A DNA stretch of 5,523 bases from UBA2137 sp037968575 (GTDB lineage Bacteria > Pseudomonadota > Alphaproteobacteria > Micavibrionales > Micavibrionaceae), in assembly GCA_037968575.1 (NCBI GenBank), contig JBBKVR010000021.1, positions 1-5,523 of the forward strand. Reading direction: 5' to 3'. The notes below the pieces were generated by a model that ran no database searches, was not told the origin of the DNA, and worked only from the letters and a program-made list of their open reading frames with translations. This document shows, in pieces, positions 1 through 5,523 of this stretch (position 1 is the stretch's first letter; every line of letters begins with the position of its first letter). The translations under genes and the position numbers were made by a program.

Positions 1-19
1 AACAGATTTAAAAACTGCC

Positions 20-47
20 TTGCGTCACAACCTTCATGGTGTTTAAT
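20..47 (+). promoter_or_regulatory. possible fumC promoter
   Basis: A -10-like TTTAAT (42-47, five of six consensus bases) lies 16 bp after a -35-like TTGCGT (20-25, only the TTG matches). A start near 54 would give a leader of about 45 nt before fumC. The -35 box is weak and such matches are common in AT-rich DNA, so this is a tentative call. The -10 box lies between the two copies of an 8-bp direct repeat, which makes regulation here plausible. Confidence 0.25.
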
Positions 48-56
48 GTTCATGGT
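33..56 (+). repeat. 8-bp direct repeat (TTCATGGT x2) upstream of fumC
   Basis: TTCATGGT occurs at 33-40 and again at 49-56, separated by 8 bp, so the copies are 16 bp apart start to start. They bracket the candidate -10 box at 42-47. Paired half-sites one and a half helical turns apart could be a regulator site, but two 8-mers alone are weak evidence and no known regulator motif is recognised. Confidence 0.4.
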
Positions 57-85
57 CTTTCAAAAAGTGTAATTAGAAAACAAAT

Positions 86-91
86 GGAAAG
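86..91 (+). promoter_or_regulatory. fumC ribosome binding site
   Basis: GGAAAG sits 8 nt before the fumC ATG at 100. It supports that start over the out-of-frame ATG at 84, which has no such site at a proper distance. Confidence 0.6.
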
Positions 92-99
92 AAATACCT

Positions 100-1521
100 A
101 TGACACAATCCACCCCCAAGCCTGCTTCATCACGCATTAGAGAAGAGTCAGACTCAATTGGAACAATAGAGGTTCCAGCAGAACATTATTGGGGGGCACA
201 AACACAACGCTCACGCGAGAATTTTAAAATCGGAACAGAAACTATGCCTGTTCCCCTTATCCGTGCACTTGGGCTAATTAAAAAAGCCGCTTCCATGACC
301 AATATGGAACAAGGCAAACTGGATGAAAAATTAGGACAAGCCATTATTCGCGCAGCTGACGAGGTTATTGAAGGTTCTAGAAATGATGAATTTCCACTTG
401 TCGTTTGGCAGACTGGCTCAGGCACTCAATCCAATATGAATAGTAATGAGGTGATTGCAGGACTAGCAAACGAGGCTCTATCAGGAAAACGCGGAGGAAA
501 AGATCCTGTGCATCCTAATGATCATGTTAATATGAGTCAGTCATCCAACGATACATTCCCAACAGCCATGTCAATTTCGGCGGGAGAACAAGTTCATCAC
601 CTTCTCATCCCCGCTCTTCAAAATCTACATGAAGCATTGGATAAAAAAGCCACCGACTTTGCCAATATCGTAAAAATTGGCAGGACACATTTGCAAGATG
701 CAACCCCTCTGACACTGGGTCAGGAATTTTCCGGCTATGCCCAACAAATGAAGTATGGTGTTGAGCGTGTTAAAAATACGCTTCCGCGTGTTATGGAGCT
801 TGCACAAGGGGGAACAGCAGTTGGAACGGGTATCAACTCAACGGCAGGCTTTGCAGAAACCTTTGCAAATCATATTGCACAACTCACAAATCTATCGTTT
901 AAAACCGCTCCCAATAAATTTGAGGCGCTTGCCGCACATGATGCAATGGTTGAGTTATCAGGTGCATTAAATGTTCTAGCATCTTCTCTCATGAAAATAG
1001 CCAATGATATTCGTCTGCTGGGTTCAGGTCCACGTTGTGGAATTGGTGAAATTGCTTTGCCTGCCAATGAACCCGGCTCATCAATCATGCCTGGCAAAGT
1101 TAACCCCACGCAATGTGAGGCTCTCACCATGGTGTGTGCTCAAGTTATGGGGAATCATGTCAGCATAACTATTGCTGGCTCAAGCGGTCATTTTGAATTG
1201 AACGTATTTAAACCTGTAATCATTTACAATGTGTTGCAGTCCATTCGCTTGATTGCCGATGCTTGTAATAGCTTTACTGAGAATTGCGTTGTCGGTATCG
1301 AGGCCAATAAAGAACGTATTGATATGCTTCTGAATGAGAGTTTAATGTTGGTGACAGCCCTTAATCCTCACATTGGCTACGATAATGCCGCTAAGATTGC
1401 CAAGAAAGCTCACGCTGATGGGACAACATTAAAACAAGCGGGCATTGAACTCAAACTTCTGACAGAAGAGCAATTTGATAAATGGATCAAACCGGAAGAA
1501 ATGGTCAAACCGAAAAGCTAA
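100..1521 (+). CDS. fumC: class II fumarate hydratase (fumarase C)
   Basis: This gene encodes the iron-independent fumarase that reversibly hydrates fumarate to L-malate in the TCA cycle, a cytoplasmic homotetramer of the aspartase/fumarase superfamily. The 473-residue protein matches the family length (E. coli FumC is 467). All three conserved regions are present: SGTQSNMNSNEV (107-118), SQSSNDTFPTAM (146-157) and the signature GSSIMPGKVNP (326-336). Aligned by eye with E. coli FumC at a constant offset of +9, catalytic His188 becomes His197 (in GRTHLQD), mobile-loop Ser318 becomes Ser327, Lys324/Asn326 become Lys333/Asn335, and B-site His129/Asn131/Asp132 become His138/Asn140/Asp141. The C-terminal small domain (GYDNAAKIAKKAHADGTTL, about 426-444) is intact. 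The start is supported by GGAAAG 8 nt upstream. The last 40 bp overlap the RHH gene, with which it is probably co-transcribed. No key residue is missing. Confidence 0.98.
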   Translation: MTQSTPKPASSRIREESDSIGTIEVPAEHYWGAQTQRSRENFKIGTETMPVPLIRALGLIKKAASMTNMEQGKLDEKLGQAIIRAADEVIEGSRNDEFPLVVWQTGSGTQSNMNSNEVIAGLANEALSGKRGGKDPVHPNDHVNMSQSSNDTFPTAMSISAGEQVHHLLIPALQNLHEALDKKATDFANIVKIGRTHLQDATPLTLGQEFSGYAQQMKYGVERVKNTLPRVMELAQGGTAVGTGINSTAGFAETFANHIAQLTNLSFKTAPNKFEALAAHDAMVELSGALNVLASSLMKIANDIRLLGSGPRCGIGEIALPANEPGSSIMPGKVNPTQCEALTMVCAQVMGNHVSITIAGSSGHFELNVFKPVIIYNVLQSIRLIADACNSFTENCVVGIEANKERIDMLLNESLMLVTALNPHIGYDNAAKIAKKAHADGTTLKQAGIELKLLTEEQFDKWIKPEEMVKPKS

Positions 1522-1742
1522 AAACGCTTTTCTCCGCCCCTGTTCTCAAGCGCTCTGTCACTCTTAACAGACATCGCACTAGCGTGTCTCTGGAAGAGCC
1601 TTTCTGGGAAGAGATAAAAGCAATTGCAAAAGTAGAGGACGTTTCCCTCAATGCGCTTATCTCAAAAGTCGATGAAGTCCGTGGACCTATCAGCCTTTCA
1701 AGTGCATTAAGGCTTTATTCTCTTCATAGATTACGTGATTAA
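1482..1742 (+). CDS. small ribbon-helix-helix domain protein (RHH_4-like)
   Basis: This 86-residue protein resembles the alphaproteobacterial RHH_4 family of putative DNA-binding proteins. A probable beta-strand, RSVTLNRHRTSVSLEE (24-39), is followed by two helices, FWEEIKAIAKVEDVS (41-55) and LNALISKVDEV (56-66). It ends in the typical SSALRLYSLHRLRD (73-86). The start is forced: an in-frame TAA (1479-1481) directly precedes the ATG, and no later Met, GTG or TTG codon lies before the domain. A weak purine-rich site (AGAAGAG, 1464-1470) lies 11 nt upstream inside fumC. The 40-bp overlap with fumC suggests co-transcription and translational coupling. From memory, alphaproteobacteria often have an RHH gene just after fumC, commonly with a DUF4169 gene between; none is present here. 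The target DNA and biological role are unknown. The stop interlocks with that of the convergent AsmA-family gene. Confidence 0.85.
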   Translation: MDQTGRNGQTEKLKTLFSAPVLKRSVTLNRHRTSVSLEEPFWEEIKAIAKVEDVSLNALISKVDEVRGPISLSSALRLYSLHRLRD

Positions 1743-4700
1743 CGTAGAAACTCCCCAACGGCGTCACGCAATAAATCCTCAGGCGTTGCTTGCTTTTTCT
1801 CTACTGGTGCAGGCGCTTCTGTATCACCAGATGCAGGTTCTGTAGTAGTCTCAGTCGGAGTCGTTTGTTGCTTAGCACCACCAAGTAATGGAATACCAAG
1901 TTTGTCGTTAATCTTGTCGACAATACCATTATCTTGCAGAAGTTTACCAAGTTTACGCTCGATTTTACGCTCTAGGTAATCTTCTAAAATATCACCACCT
2001 AGACGTTTTGGATTACTAAGTGAACCACTAAATGACATTTCAAATGGCGGAACATCAGAGTTTTTGACAGTCACTTTGTTAACCACGTTTAAAGTCCAAT
2101 CAGGCAAGTTCACACGACCTGTCATGTCAAAGCGTGCGCGTCCACCGTCAAGATAAAGCGGATTGAGGTTCACTATACCTTTGGCAATATCAAAGTTACC
2201 ATTCAGCGTATCAAAACTTGTTCCCCCTTTATAAATTGAGGATGTCAGAAGGCCTTTAACTGTGTCTCCTGGTTTAATATCTTCGGATAACGCACCAGCA
2301 AGACCAGCAATATCAATGCCTTTAATAACGATGTTCTCGCCATTAACTTTGGCATTACCGTTCAAGTTTTGAATGATTGCATTCATTGATGCACCACCAG
2401 TTGTCAGTTGTTCAGAGGCAGATGTAATGCGACCAGCTATCAAGTCAGTCGATTTATTGACTATCGCCCCATAAAGCTGGTTTGCATCAATCGAACCAGC
2501 TTGTGAGTTCCATGAAATTGATGAGAAGCCCTGACCATTATCTGCTCCTTTTATTTGACCATCCATGTTTACAGAACCACCAAACATTCCTGCTTTGAGT
2601 GATGACACATTCATCACTCCATCAGACAATGAGAAATCAAGTGATGGAGAGCTTAACACCCAACGGTTTTGAGCAATGGATTGGGCTTTCAAATCCAAAT
2701 CAAGCTTTACTGATTTCATCCATTTTGAATCAATGGGTTGTGGTGACCAACGGCCATTATTTGAAGAAGACCTATTAGAGCTACCACTAGATTTTGCAGA
2801 AGGCTGATTGGCTGTTTCTGTTGAGGTTCCTGGCAATACAAGTGAGCCAAGAACCAAGTTACCTTTAACAGATGGAATAGAGCCGCCAGTATTGATTGTC
2901 AGGTTAGCTGAATTGATGTCCACAGGACCTGCTTTCCCTTCTAAGCTTGCAAGTGAGATCACTTTCTCAGCCATGGATAGAGATGTCTTAATATCCAAAG
3001 GTTTTTGCCAGTAACGTCCCATTGAAAATGCTGGGTTAGCAATTTGAATTGCCTGAACCATGTTTGGGTGTTGAACACGCAAGGCTAGGTTATCAATTTT
3101 CAAATTACTCATCGGGGTTTGTGCAGTACCACTTGCTGTTACAACCAAGCCCTTACCTTTCCCTTTTGCAGAGAACTGCAAAGCATCTAAAGAACCCTTA
3201 AGTGTTGCATCTGCATCCAATGGGCCAACAGTCACTTTTGATTCAGGCACTTTGACACCATAGCTTTGTGCTAGTTTCTCAACGTTAGCAGTTTTCATCT
3301 GAAGGTTAAGGTCAAGCCCACTTAGGTTCTGCGTGTTTCCTATTGTACCCGTTGCAGAAGCCGTTGTGTCAAAGGCAGTTTGCAGAGAAGCCCCAGCAAT
3401 ACGCAAAGCATTTGATTTTGTCGTTAAATCAGCTTTAACATTCTTATAGGTTTTACCCTGATAAAGAAGCGAACCAACGGCCGCATCCAAATCCAAATTC
3501 ATTGGAATTGAAAAACCTTTAGGTGCCGATTTAGAAGCTGTTTTCTTTTCAGCCTTTTTGTCTCCTGATTGACTTTCTGATTTTTGAATGGAATTTGAAA
3601 GCCCCATCCATTGATCAACATTCAAACTATCAGCATTCATTGCAAGTGTAAGGGACGCAGGTGTTCCTTCATCTGCAAAACTATACTTTCCTTGACCACT
3701 TAGGGATGATCCATTGAGCTTTGCTGTGTAGGACGAAATATCAACAGCGTTTTCCTGAAGGGTCAAGTCTGCCTTAACATTGGCACCGGCAAGTGCTTGT
3801 CCCAATGTACCCTTACCTTTTTGGCCTGTTGTTTCTTTCAAGTTAAACTGAAATTGTTTATTGCCATTTAAAGCTTTAACGTCACCAACAAATTTGAGAC
3901 CAGCGAGCGCCACTTCCAAATCATTGAGAACGATTGTATCTCCACCAAATGCCATTTCACCTGATGCATCAAATGATCCAGGTGCTATATTGCCTGCATA
4001 TTTAGACAAATCATCACCTTTAACAGAGAACTTACCTTTAATAGCTTTGGTTTGTTGATTGATTGACCCGTCAAACTCACCTTCAACAGCCTTGTCATCT
4101 GCACTAAAGGCCATCTCTACAGGTGTGTTGCCGTTTTCGGCGCGCTCGGTTTCTAAATCTATTGTCACAGGACGACCGTTATAAACAGCAGAACCCTCAA
4201 CTTCGAAAGGACCTTGAAGACTATCCATTTCGCCCGTCATGTTCACTTTTTCAAGTGTTGTCGTTGTACCCTTCACACCGTCTTTATAAACAAGTCTTCC
4301 GTCAGTTACCTCCAGGGAGGAAATTTTGAAGTTTGATTCTTTAGGCTCTTCCCCTATGGCTTCTTGTTTATCTTCTGTAATTTCTTTCTTAACCGCGCCT
4401 TCTTGCTTTTCATCGCGCTGAATAACCCAACTGCCTTTGCCATTGGAATCTGTTGCAAGTGTAATGACAGGCTTGACCAAATTAACTGATTTGATCGAAA
4501 CGTTTTTAGATAAAAGAGGAAGAAGATCCACACTCACTTCCGCTTCATCAACAGAAACAAGCTGTATCTGATCATTTAAGACTGTCACTTTCTCAGCACT
4601 TAAATGCGGAAACGGCAAAACAGCAAGGGACAAATCCCCGTCAATTTTAACTGTGTATCCAGATTTTGCCTGAATTTCACTCGTGATTGTCTCTTTGTAT

Positions 4701-4792
4701 TTTGACCAATCAACAAATGATGGCGCAACCATCACAACAACCAGTAAAAGTATAACGAGTGCAAATATGCCGGAAAGCACTTTAGTTTTCAT
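1739..4792 (-). CDS. AsmA family protein (large, membrane-anchored, periplasmic)
   Basis: From ATG at 4792 the protein has 1017 residues. It opens with a short basic N-terminus and one strong membrane segment (about 5-27), then the AsmA-type start (GYTVKIDGDLSL, about 45-56; P-HLSAEKVTV, 62-71). A long beta-rich periplasmic region follows. The AsmA-like C-terminal block with GGASMNAIIQNLNGNAKVNG and GIDIAGLAG lies at about 799-833, ending near SLSNPKRLGG. After it come an amphipathic charged helix (about 934-968), a Thr/Pro/Glu-rich linker (972-1003) and a last short helix EDLLRDAVGEFLR. Relatives (AsmA, YhdP, TamB) shape the outer envelope, probably by moving lipids; that role here is inference. 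It is longer than E. coli AsmA (617) and shorter than YhdP or TamB. Hydrophilic linkers at about 127-154, 402-427 and 657-686 divide it. A TTG at 4813 would add seven residues, but the ribosome site favours the ATG. Not in an operon with phaR, which diverges. Confidence 0.9.
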   Translation of the reverse strand: MKTKVLSGIFALVILLLVVVMVAPSFVDWSKYKETITSEIQAKSGYTVKIDGDLSLAVLPFPHLSAEKVTVLNDQIQLVSVDEAEVSVDLLPLLSKNVSIKSVNLVKPVITLATDSNGKGSWVIQRDEKQEGAVKKEITEDKQEAIGEEPKESNFKISSLEVTDGRLVYKDGVKGTTTTLEKVNMTGEMDSLQGPFEVEGSAVYNGRPVTIDLETERAENGNTPVEMAFSADDKAVEGEFDGSINQQTKAIKGKFSVKGDDLSKYAGNIAPGSFDASGEMAFGGDTIVLNDLEVALAGLKFVGDVKALNGNKQFQFNLKETTGQKGKGTLGQALAGANVKADLTLQENAVDISSYTAKLNGSSLSGQGKYSFADEGTPASLTLAMNADSLNVDQWMGLSNSIQKSESQSGDKKAEKKTASKSAPKGFSIPMNLDLDAAVGSLLYQGKTYKNVKADLTTKSNALRIAGASLQTAFDTTASATGTIGNTQNLSGLDLNLQMKTANVEKLAQSYGVKVPESKVTVGPLDADATLKGSLDALQFSAKGKGKGLVVTASGTAQTPMSNLKIDNLALRVQHPNMVQAIQIANPAFSMGRYWQKPLDIKTSLSMAEKVISLASLEGKAGPVDINSANLTINTGGSIPSVKGNLVLGSLVLPGTSTETANQPSAKSSGSSNRSSSNNGRWSPQPIDSKWMKSVKLDLDLKAQSIAQNRWVLSSPSLDFSLSDGVMNVSSLKAGMFGGSVNMDGQIKGADNGQGFSSISWNSQAGSIDANQLYGAIVNKSTDLIAGRITSASEQLTTGGASMNAIIQNLNGNAKVNGENIVIKGIDIAGLAGALSEDIKPGDTVKGLLTSSIYKGGTSFDTLNGNFDIAKGIVNLNPLYLDGGRARFDMTGRVNLPDWTLNVVNKVTVKNSDVPPFEMSFSGSLSNPKRLGGDILEDYLERKIERKLGKLLQDNGIVDKINDKLGIPLLGGAKQQTTPTETTTEPASGDTEAPAPVEKKQATPEDLLRDAVGEFLR

Positions 4793-4801
4793 GACTTCAT
4801 G

Positions 4802-4807
4802 TTCCTT
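4802..4807 (-). promoter_or_regulatory. ribosome binding site that sets the AsmA-family start
   Basis: On the minus strand AAGGAA (4807 to 4802) lies 9 nt before ATG 4792, which is standard spacing. The same bases would fall inside the coding region if the upstream in-frame TTG at 4813 were used, and no purine-rich site precedes that TTG at a usual distance. The ATG is therefore preferred. Confidence 0.65.
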
Positions 4808-4832
4808 TTTCAAATTTAAACTTCACAGTAAC

Positions 4833-4838
4833 GTTATA
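4833..4838 (-). promoter_or_regulatory. possible -10 box for the AsmA-family gene
   Basis: TATAAC (minus strand, 4838 to 4833) matches five of six -10 consensus bases and would start transcription near 4826, giving a leader of about 34 nt. No convincing -35 box lies 16-18 bp upstream; the DNA there reads CTTTAT or similar. An activator or a different promoter could be used. Confidence 0.3.
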
Positions 4839-4866
4839 GTTCCTTTCTTAGGAAAATAAAGGGGTA

Positions 4867-4897
4867 GCATGCTGTTTGCATTGCACAAAATTCTGCA
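4867..4897 (+). promoter_or_regulatory. candidate PhaR operator (TGC-rich, TTGCATTGCA core)
   Basis: The core TTGCATTGCACAA (4876-4888) holds two adjacent TTGCA copies that also form a pseudo-palindrome, TGCA-T-TGCA (4877-4885). A GCATGC palindrome (4867-4872) and another TGCA (4894-4897) flank it. PhaR repressors of PHB-storing bacteria are known to bind TGC/GCA-rich sites near granule genes and their own promoter, and to leave DNA when they bind PHB. The core covers the proposed -35 box of phaR, so autorepression by blocking RNA polymerase is the inference. The binding itself is not shown by sequence. Confidence 0.45.
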
Positions 4898-4904
4898 TTA
4901 TGAT
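4876..4904 (+). promoter_or_regulatory. phaR promoter
   Basis: TTGCAT (4876-4881) and TATGAT (4899-4904, five of six consensus bases) are spaced by exactly 17 bp. The expected transcription start is about 4910-4912, at or one to two bases before the phaR ATG at 4912. The -35 hexamer matches consensus only at TTG, and it overlaps the TGC-rich candidate operator, fitting a repressed promoter. Confidence 0.5.
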
Positions 4905-4911
4905 TTGAAAC

Positions 4912-5322
4912 ATGCAAAAGAAACCAACAGTGGTTAAAAAATATGCGAACCGCCGCCTATACGACACAGGGCGGAGCGCTTACGTTACACTTGAAGATAT
5001 CTATGAGATGGTCAAAGAAGAATACGACTTCGTAGTACTTGATGCAAAAAGCGGAAAAAACTTAACAAAACAAGTTCTTATCCAAATTATTGTAGAAAAG
5101 GACTCAAAAACAAACAGTCTCTTTACCTTACCTTTCTTGAAAAAACTTATCTCGCTTTATGACGATAATTTGCAATCCCTAGTACCTGACTACCTAGAGA
5201 AATCCATCAATAACTTTGTTGAAAATAGAGAAGAGTTAAGTGGACAGTTAGCTAAATCTATCGAACAGATTGACCCTGTGACAGTTGGCACTACTCCACC
5301 AACATCAAGCGATACTCATTAA
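4912..5322 (+). CDS. phaR: polyhydroxyalkanoate synthesis repressor PhaR
   Basis: PhaR is a cytoplasmic regulator that binds both PHB and DNA: it represses phasin and other granule genes until nascent PHB titrates it away. The N-terminal PHB/PHA accumulation regulator DNA-binding domain (PHB_acc_N type) is unmistakable: VKKYANRRLYDTGRSAYVTLED at residues 8-29, then DFVVLDAKSGKNLTKQVL and IQIIVE (39-62). The second domain (PHB_acc type) follows with LPFLKKLISLYDDNLQSLVPDYLEKSI (73-99). At 136 residues it is shorter than many relatives (about 180-200), having only a short Ser/Thr/Pro-rich tail. The start is forced: an in-frame TGA (4906-4908) lies two codons upstream and the domain begins at once. 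No ribosome binding site is visible, and the promoter suggests a leaderless message. No other PHA gene is in view. The stop lies 3 bp from that of the convergent downstream gene. Confidence 0.95.
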   Translation: MQKKPTVVKKYANRRLYDTGRSAYVTLEDIYEMVKEEYDFVVLDAKSGKNLTKQVLIQIIVEKDSKTNSLFTLPFLKKLISLYDDNLQSLVPDYLEKSINNFVENREELSGQLAKSIEQIDPVTVGTTPPTSSDTH

Positions 5323-5325
5323 AAT

Positions 5326-5523
5326 TTAAGAAGAACTTTGTAGAGTTTTATCCAAACGATCGCGCGCTTCCATGGCTTGCTCCATCTGTGCTGTACCACC
5401 TTCATGCGCAATACTCACAAACTGATTACCCTGCTGATAGAACAATAGAGAAGCCGACAAACCACCCTCTCCATTTATACAAGCAATCTCGTATGCCTCA
5501 CGCTGAGCACCAACTTGTGCATT
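5326..5523 (-). CDS. unrecognised protein, C-terminal 65 residues (runs off the window)
   Basis: A minus-strand frame stays open from the window edge to TAA at 5328-5326. The visible residues include AYEIACINGEGGLSASLLFY, then QQGNQFVSIAHEGG, and end in a charged helix with MEQAMEARDRLDKTLQ and a Ser tail. The pattern suggests a few beta-strands and a terminal amphipathic helix, with one Cys near the window edge. The other frames I checked over this stretch carry stops, which supports coding. I do not recognise the family and propose no function. The start and any signal peptide lie beyond 5523. It converges on phaR with only 3 bp between the stop codons, so it is a separate transcription unit. 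Confidence 0.65.
   Translation of the reverse strand, partial: NAQVGAQREAYEIACINGEGGLSASLLFYQQGNQFVSIAHEGGTAQMEQAMEARDRLDKTLQSSS

Noticed and set aside
2..46. Open frame from the window edge to TAA at 44-46 (14 residues), possible end of an upstream gene
   Set aside because: Far too short to show coding character. Another plus frame is open to 72 as well, so openness here is not informative.
84..86. ATG upstream of fumC as an alternative start
   Set aside because: It is out of frame with fumC, while the ATG at 100 has GGAAAG at proper spacing and gives the normal N-terminus.
186..1130. Several open frames antisense or out of frame to fumC
   Set aside because: They lie wholly inside a gene with intact catalytic motifs, have no recognisable domain and are shadows of its codon use.
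2808..4329. Plus-strand open frames of 65-68 codons inside the AsmA-family gene
   Set aside because: They are antisense to a continuous, well-supported coding region and show no family features.
4811..4813. TTG as the start of the AsmA-family gene (1024 residues)
   Set aside because: It adds MKKEHEV before the membrane anchor and lacks a ribosome site. AAGGAA lies 9 nt before the ATG at 4792 and fits that start.
4840..4854. Inverted repeat TTCCT/AGGAA in the divergent spacer, considered as an operator or terminator
   Set aside because: Only 5-bp AT-rich arms with no T-run and no known motif, so it is likely chance in this AT-rich spacer.
1..5523. Search for mobile elements, CRISPR arrays, tRNA or rRNA genes, toxin-antitoxin or defence systems
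   Set aside because: No transposase, repeat array, cloverleaf-like or phage gene was seen. The single RHH protein lacks a toxin partner, because fumC precedes it and the next gene is convergent, so it is not called an antitoxin.

Overview
The window reads as ordinary chromosomal DNA from an alphaproteobacterium of moderate to low GC (about 40-45% by eye). Three things suggest this: a class II fumarase followed directly by a small ribbon-helix-helix protein, a PHB-responsive repressor of the PhaR family, and a long single-pass AsmA-family protein ending in a short helical tail. I cannot fix the genus. Possession of PhaR implies a cell that stores polyhydroxybutyrate (PHB).

Layout from left to right: 1-99 is a short leader with a possible fumC promoter and an 8-bp direct repeat. 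fumC (100-1521, +) is complete and has all expected active-site residues. A small RHH-domain gene (1482-1742, +) overlaps the fumC end by 40 bp. Its stop codon interlocks with the stop of the convergent AsmA-family gene (1739-4792, -) in a shared TTAA. A 119-bp divergent spacer (4793-4911) separates the AsmA-family gene from phaR (4912-5322, +). The spacer holds a good phaR promoter, a TGC-rich candidate PhaR operator and a weak promoter for the AsmA-family gene. Three bases beyond the phaR stop, the 3' end of an unrecognised minus-strand gene (5326-5523) runs off the window.

The genes do not form one pathway. fumC and the RHH gene are probably one transcription unit joining TCA-cycle fumarate hydration to a small DNA-binding protein of unknown target. 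The AsmA-like protein probably acts in the cell envelope. PhaR is expected to control PHB granule genes and itself. I see no mobile element, CRISPR array, RNA gene or clearly novel system. The points most worth checking are the apparently leaderless phaR transcript with an operator over its -35 box, the fumC/RHH overlap, and the two convergent gene pairs that leave no room for a terminator.
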